A model generated the notes under the pieces. The model ran no database searches, was not told where the DNA came from, and saw only the letters and a program-made list of their open reading frames with translations. From assembly GCA_018644785.1 (NCBI GenBank), contig JABGPV010000077.1, forward strand, positions 1 to 18,551: a stretch of 18,551 nucleotides of DNA, written 5' to 3'. The translations under genes were made by a program, and so were the position numbers. Source of the stretch: Deltaproteobacteria bacterium (GTDB lineage Bacteria > Desulfobacterota > DSM-4660 > Desulfatiglandales > Desulfatiglandaceae). This document shows positions 15,276-18,551 of this stretch, piece by piece. Within the stretch, counting starts at the first letter, position 1. Each line of letters begins with the position of its first letter.

Positions 15276-15372
15276 TATTTGTGCGCCCTCTTTTTTCATC
15301 ACCTTCGCTCTTTTCCCGCTTTTTTGTTAGAAACCGCCTCTTTTCCCTTTTCAGCAATGATACTCGGGCAGA

Positions 15373-15388
15373 TGGCACGTTCGTTGCT
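15373..15388 (+). promoter_or_regulatory. Sigma54 (-24/-12) promoter of the hybrid kinase gene
   Basis: TGGCACGTTCGTTGCT matches the core consensus TGGCACG-N4-TTGC exactly, including the 5-nt spacing between TGGCAC and TTGC. Transcription would start near 15399, about 87 nt before the ATG at 15486. Confidence 0.8.
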
Positions 15389-15485
15389 TTTTCCAAACAA
15401 CGCCTTTCCCGCCCACTTATTAATAAGCAGACAAGAGGCCGCTGAGCCGGAATCGGGCAGGGATTTTTTTTGGGGAGGAAATCTA

Positions 15486-17414
15486 ATGAATAAAAGAGTT
15501 TTAGTCGTTGATAACGATCCGTTCATGTTGGAATTTTACAGAGATGTGCTGCCAGGTGATAGATATGAACTCTTTACAGCCGAAGACGGTCTTTTTGCTC
15601 TGGATCTTCTGGATACAGTGACGCCGGATATTATTTTTGTTGACCTGCTAATACCCAATATCCACGGGAAAAAGCTATGTAAAATCATACGCGGAATGGA
15701 ACGGCTTAAGGGTACTTACCTCGTGATTCTTTCCGCCACGGCTGCTGAAGAACGGATTGATGTTGAAGCGCTGGGGGTCAACGCCTGTATCGCCAAAGGG
15801 CCCATTGAACATATGGCGCGGCGGGTCCGGGAAGTTCTCGAACATCCTGATGCAGCTGCCTTGAGATGCTCAGCCGGAGAAGTGATCGGTGCTGAAAAAA
15901 GTATTCCAAGAATGATAACCCATGAGTTGCTGAATGCGGGAAAGCATTATGAAGCCATAATGGAAGTGATGAATGAAGGGATTGTAGAGATTGTCTCAAC
16001 TGGGAGAATTATTTATGTGAATCCAGCAGGCCTCTCTCTTTTCGGTGCCCACGAAAGCAGGGTTCTTGGCACAAATTTTTTCGAATTGTTTTCCGAAACC
16101 GACAAACCCAACGTTATGGTCACCTGTAGGAATCCAGGTGAATCTGAACCGGGTAATCGAAAATGTCAGGTGCATATTAGAGGGCGCAAGGTGATGTTAA
16201 AGACGCTCCCCTTAAAAACGCCAGAGTCCTTTACCTGGATCATTATACTCGATGATGTTACCGAAAAACGCCAGGCGGAAACACAACGTATTCAGTCCAA
16301 AAAAAGGGAGGCATTGAACACCTTCGCCGGTGGCATTGCCCACAACTTCAACAATCTGCTGATGGCTATCCAGGGAAATATTTCTTTATTGATGTTGAAG
16401 GAAGGGTTTAATAATGGAGACAGCGACAGGCTTAAAACAATTGAAGAATATGTGAAATCCGGCTCAAAGCTCACGGCCCAGTTGATAGAAATCGGAAGAG
16501 GCAGAGATTGCGAGATCAAACCGACGGATCTAAACAAAATTATTGAAAAGAGTGCCGGAATGTTTGGGCGAACCAATAAAGATGTTCTGATTCATCAAAA
16601 AAGCCAGAAAGGGATCTGGATTGTCAAAGTAGACCAAGGCCAACTGGAGCAAGTGTTTTTTAACCTTTACATAAATGCCAGACAAGCCATGCCCGGGGGA
16701 GGGGAACTATTCCTCGAAACTCAAAATGTCACCTTTGATGAAAATTTTGCGTATTCTTTGGGAATGAACGGCCACAGTTTTGTAAAGGTATCCGTTAGAG
16801 ATACTGGACAAGGGATGGACAAGAAAACTCAGGGAAGGATATTTGACCCCTTTTTCTCGACAAAAAAGGGAGGCATGGGAACGGGCCTGGGCCTTTCCAC
16901 TGTTTATAGCACCATCAGGGAGCATAACGGTATGATTACGGTTGAGAGCGAAGTGGGAAATGGCACTGTTTTCAATATATTCTTTCCGGCCTCCGCGGGC
17001 AGGATTCCCATGGAGGAGCGTTCTTCTAAAACAATGGCCACCGGAAAAGGTGCCATCCTTTTCGTGGAGGATGAAAAATTGATTAGTGATACTGGAAAGG
17101 AGATGTTGGAAGAGATGGGCTATTTCTGTTTGACAGCCCTGGACGGGAGATCCGCCTTGGAAATTTATGAGGAGAAAAGGCATCAGATTGACATGGTTAT
17201 TCTGGACATGGCAATGCCCGACATGGGAGGCGGAGAAACATTTGACAGGTTGATTGAAGTGAACCCCCAAATAAAGGTTCTTATTTCAAGCGGATGCGGC
17301 CTTGATGGGGAGGTTTCCGAGGTTCTGAAACGAGGTTGTTCCGCATTCATACAAAAACCATTTAACATGAATGAATTGTCCCAAAAAATAAGGGACGTAA
17401 TGAGCTTAAATTAA
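15486..17414 (+). CDS. Hybrid histidine kinase (REC-PAS-HisKA-HATPase-REC)
   Basis: The product has 642 residues from the ATG at 15486, chosen because GGGGAGGAAA lies just ahead and a sigma54 promoter lies within the longer open frame. Receiver 1 covers about 1-120 (D53, K104). A PAS domain covers about 150-260 (MNEGIVEIVSTGRIIYVNPA). HisKA carries H286 in GIAHNFNNLL, and HATPase carries N393/N397, DTGQGM (439-444) and GTGLGLS (465-471). Receiver 2 covers about 522-640 (D574, K624). No membrane segment is seen, so it is cytoplasmic. The HNFNN-type H-box is typical of NtrB-like kinases that pair with NtrC-type regulators, and the regulator gene is immediately upstream. Receiver 1 has lysine 104 without the usual following proline (AKGP rather than xKPF). 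The signal is unknown. Confidence 0.93.
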   Translation: MNKRVLVVDNDPFMLEFYRDVLPGDRYELFTAEDGLFALDLLDTVTPDIIFVDLLIPNIHGKKLCKIIRGMERLKGTYLVILSATAAEERIDVEALGVNACIAKGPIEHMARRVREVLEHPDAAALRCSAGEVIGAEKSIPRMITHELLNAGKHYEAIMEVMNEGIVEIVSTGRIIYVNPAGLSLFGAHESRVLGTNFFELFSETDKPNVMVTCRNPGESEPGNRKCQVHIRGRKVMLKTLPLKTPESFTWIIILDDVTEKRQAETQRIQSKKREALNTFAGGIAHNFNNLLMAIQGNISLLMLKEGFNNGDSDRLKTIEEYVKSGSKLTAQLIEIGRGRDCEIKPTDLNKIIEKSAGMFGRTNKDVLIHQKSQKGIWIVKVDQGQLEQVFFNLYINARQAMPGGGELFLETQNVTFDENFAYSLGMNGHSFVKVSVRDTGQGMDKKTQGRIFDPFFSTKKGGMGTGLGLSTVYSTIREHNGMITVESEVGNGTVFNIFFPASAGRIPMEERSSKTMATGKGAILFVEDEKLISDTGKEMLEEMGYFCLTALDGRSALEIYEEKRHQIDMVILDMAMPDMGGGETFDRLIEVNPQIKVLISSGCGLDGEVSEVLKRGCSAFIQKPFNMNELSQKIRDVMSLN

Positions 17415-17514
17415 TCGTAAGTTCAAACTGTTTTCAGATTTTATGATTTCCTGAAAAATGTCATCCGGATCAGGCAGTTACTCTTTTTGCCTGTGCCAGG
17501 GCTGAAGATTATTG

Positions 17515-17543
17515 TTGCCATGGAATCTGCCTACTGTTATATA
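17515..17543 (+). promoter_or_regulatory. Predicted promoter of vapB
   Basis: TTGCCA (17515-17520), a 17-nt spacer ending in TGT (extended -10) and TATATA (17538-17543) form a good sigma70 promoter 39 nt before the vapB start. Confidence 0.5.
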
Positions 17544-17567
17544 TAAATTCAAATAAAGATTATATAT
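17538..17567. promoter_or_regulatory. Operator candidate of vapBC
   Basis: Two TATATA-rich arms (17538-17545 and 17560-17567) around an A/T-rich centre overlap the -10 box and come within 5 nt of the ribosome binding site, the usual place for autorepression by VapB/VapBC. The A/T richness makes this weak evidence. Confidence 0.3.
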
Positions 17568-17581
17568 CACTGGAGGGCTAT

Positions 17582-17785
17582 ATGAGGACTTTACTTGATA
17601 TACGGGACGATCTCATGTCTGAACTCCTGAATATTGCCAAGGTCAAGACAAAAAAGGAGGCGGTCACTATTGCCATAGAGAATTTCCTGAAACAGAAAAA
17701 GAAGGAACGCCTTTCTGAGCTCTTGGGCCAATATGACTTTGGTTACGGTCAGAGAGAACTGGAAGAGATGCGAAAAGATGGATAG
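17582..17785 (+). CDS. vapB: VapB-type antitoxin
   Basis: The 67-residue protein has the form of short VapB antitoxins. An N-terminal ribbon and helix (MRTLLDIRDDLMSELLNIAK) and KTKKEAVTIAIENFLKQKKK give the DNA-binding dimer, followed by a toxin-binding tail (SELLGQYDFGYGQRELEEMR). TGGAGG lies 6 nt ahead of the ATG. The next frame starts with an 8-nt overlap (ATGGATAG) and begins like a PIN-domain toxin, as expected of a vapBC pair, but the toxin is cut short. Antitoxins of this type are unstable autorepressors that block VapC ribonucleases. Family assignment is good from length, pattern and the overlapping partner. Confidence 0.85.
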   Translation: MRTLLDIRDDLMSELLNIAKVKTKKEAVTIAIENFLKQKKKERLSELLGQYDFGYGQRELEEMRKDG

Positions 17786-17888
17786 GGTGATCATTGACAC
17801 GCCGGCCTGGACGGTTGTTTGGTATGACCTATTCAGCGGTAAGCCACATTTTAAGTTCCATGCGGACCAGAATGCAAAAAGAGCCTGA
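17778..17888 (+). pseudogene. Truncated vapC (PIN-domain toxin remnant)
   Basis: The frame starts at an ATG inside the last codons of vapB and encodes MDRVIIDTPAW, the beginning of a PIN domain with the first catalytic aspartate (D7). It then departs from the family pattern and stops after 36 residues, whereas VapC proteins are about 130. No later PIN segment with the remaining acidic residues is seen in any frame up to ruvB. The break seems to fall near 17820, where the sequence changes to a stretch bounded by inverted repeats. The toxin should be inactive, leaving vapB as an orphan. Confidence 0.65.
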
Positions 17889-17983
17889 TTTGCGTGCGAA
17901 ATACAAATAAAATATTCACCATGCAAGAGGGTGACACCATTGCCCCACCTTCCTGGGACCCATCAGAAAATCAGGCCTCTTGC
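17874..17983. repeat. Imperfect inverted repeats flanking about 75 bp downstream of the vapC remnant
   Basis: Left arm GCAAAAAGAGCCTGATTT (17874-17891) and right arm AAATCAGGCCTCTTGC (17968-17983) pair over AAGAG(G)CCTGATTT with one bulged base. The stretch between contains no ORF. It may be the remains of a small mobile element that broke vapC, or a long-loop hairpin between convergent genes. Confidence 0.4.
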
Positions 17984-18103
17984 GAAAAAGACCGCGTAAA
18001 ATGTTGTTATTGAGATTTTCGTCAGATGCAAGCTGAAGCATTTTTTGCCTTTCTCGTTTCTTCTCTTTTTCAATACCGACATCTTACATGCAGATCGAAA
18101 TTC

Positions 18104-18551
18104 TTAAAAAAGCTTTCTCTGGCGCGGGTTGGCGATTTCCCTGATTTCCAGGCGCAGGTGAAGGTAGGCCCGGCGCGTGGCCACCCGGCCCTGGGGGGTC
18201 CGCTTGATATACCCACTTTGAATCAGGAAGGGTTCATAGACATCCTCGATGGTGCCTTTTTCCTCCCCCACGGCGGCGCAGAGACTGCTCAAGCCGATGG
18301 GTCCCCCGTCAAACTTATCGATGATGGTATGCATGATAAACCGGTCCATCTTGTCGAGCCCCTGATCATCCACTTCCAACATGTCCAGGGCCCGGCTCGC
18401 CACCTTTTGTGTGATAACCCCATCCGCTTTCACCTCTGCAAAGTCGCGAACCCGGCGCAATAGCCGGTTGGCGATACGTGGCGTTCCCCTGGCCCGTTTG
18501 GCGATTTCGAGGGCACCCTCATCCTTGATGGGAATCTCCAGGAGACCGGCG
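18104..18551 (-). CDS. ruvB: Holliday junction branch-migration helicase RuvB, C-terminal part
   Basis: The frame enters from the right edge, so the N-terminus and Walker motifs lie outside. The 148 residues seen begin in the AAA+ lid with the arginine-rich [18 protein letters not shown] segment (sensor 2). They continue into the winged-helix domain with [40 protein letters not shown] and [17 protein letters not shown], all classic RuvB. With RuvA it drives branch migration for RuvC. The C-terminus has a few extra residues ([14 protein letters not shown]). Genes to the left are convergent with it. No clear terminator is seen between 17889 and 18103. Confidence 0.97.
   Translation of the reverse strand, partial: AGLLEIPIKDEGALEIAKRARGTPRIANRLLRRVRDFAEVKADGVITQKVASRALDMLEVDDQGLDKMDRFIMHTIIDKFDGGPIGLSSLCAAVGEEKGTIEDVYEPFLIQSGYIKRTPQGRVATRRAYLHLRLEIREIANPRQRKLF

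Larger units (their letters stand above)
15181..15485 (+). other. 305-nt leader/promoter region of the hybrid kinase, pyrimidine-rich
   Basis: No gene is called here. The plus strand is C/T-rich with several T-tracts, so the frame of the hybrid kinase stays open by composition back to an ATG overlapping the NtrC-type stop codon (TGATG at 15178-15182). It holds two activator-site candidates (15238-15275) and a near-perfect sigma54 promoter (15373-15388). A short GGGC/GCCC hairpin with a following T-run (15271-15296) might weakly terminate the upstream transcript. Confidence 0.6.

Noticed and set aside
15180..15485. N-terminal 102-residue extension of the hybrid kinase from an ATG at 15180
   Set aside because: It lacks a ribosome binding site, is explained by T-rich composition, and contains a sigma54 promoter and activator sites. 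The ATG at 15486 has a strong ribosome binding site. Kept only as a low-interest finding.
17471..17493. Terminator after the hybrid kinase (CAGGCA-N11-TGCCTG)
   Set aside because: The hairpin has only 6 bp and a large loop, and no T-run follows it.
17591..17926. Minus-strand ORF of 111 codons over vapB
   Set aside because: It overlaps a convincing vapB with promoter and ribosome binding site. The translation shows no recognisable domain.
1..18551. CRISPR array, tRNA, rRNA or complete insertion sequence
   Set aside because: No regularly spaced direct repeats, no cloverleaf or rRNA-like stretch, and no transposase frame were seen in reading both strands.

Overview
The window looks like a piece of a Gram-negative, Desulfobacterota-like (former deltaproteobacterial) chromosome. 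That placement is an inference. It rests on medium GC, an NtrC-type sigma54 activator next to multi-domain soluble histidine kinases, near-consensus -24/-12 promoters, short palindromic intergenic repeats, a LpxL/HtrB-type lipid acyltransferase, and radical SAM and ATP-grasp genes in tandem. No 16S or other decisive marker is present.

Layout. Positions 1-2682 (minus) hold a peptide-type ABC transporter: a DppB-like permease cut by the left edge and a DppA-like substrate-binding protein, separated by a REP-like palindrome. A 75-bp double-hairpin element sits between the binding protein and the next gene upstream. Positions 2787-6337 (minus) hold a tight unit: a radical SAM protein with a cobalamin-binding-like N-terminus, a RimK-like ATP-grasp ligase (1-nt overlap) and a GshB-like ATP-grasp ligase (9-nt gap). 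A TPR protein (6465-7481, minus) lies upstream. Diverging from it is a TrpF-fold protein (7624-8535, plus) that lacks the usual catalytic cysteine and has a charged C-terminal extension. Positions 8548-13564 (minus) form a second operon: lipid acyltransferase, cytoplasmic V4R-like/GAF histidine kinase, enolase-superfamily enzyme and PP-loop ATPase with three candidate Fe-S cysteines. On the plus strand from 13834 come an NtrC-family regulator and a REC-PAS-kinase-REC hybrid kinase. The right end has a vapB antitoxin with a truncated vapC, and the 3' part of ruvB on the minus strand.

How the genes may work together. The most striking regulatory signal is a shared motif, TGCAC-N8-GKGCA. It occurs once in the gap between the acyltransferase and the NtrC-type gene, and twice in tandem (20 bp apart) between the NtrC-type gene and the hybrid kinase. 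Each set lies about 120-150 bp upstream of a predicted sigma54 promoter: near-perfect TGGCACG-N4-TTGC before the hybrid kinase, and a weaker TGGCATG-N4-TTGA before the acyltransferase operon. This suggests that the NtrC-type protein controls both its neighbouring kinase and the acyltransferase/kinase/enolase/PP-loop operon.

The enzymes (two peptide-bond-forming ATP-grasp ligases, radical SAM, epimerase-like enolase homologue, possible thiolase-type PP-loop enzyme, altered TrpF-fold protein, acyltransferase) together with a peptide transporter could form an undescribed pathway for making, modifying or sensing a small peptide-like or acylated compound. That functional link is inference only. 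The genes lie in at least three transcription units, and no precursor peptide gene was seen.
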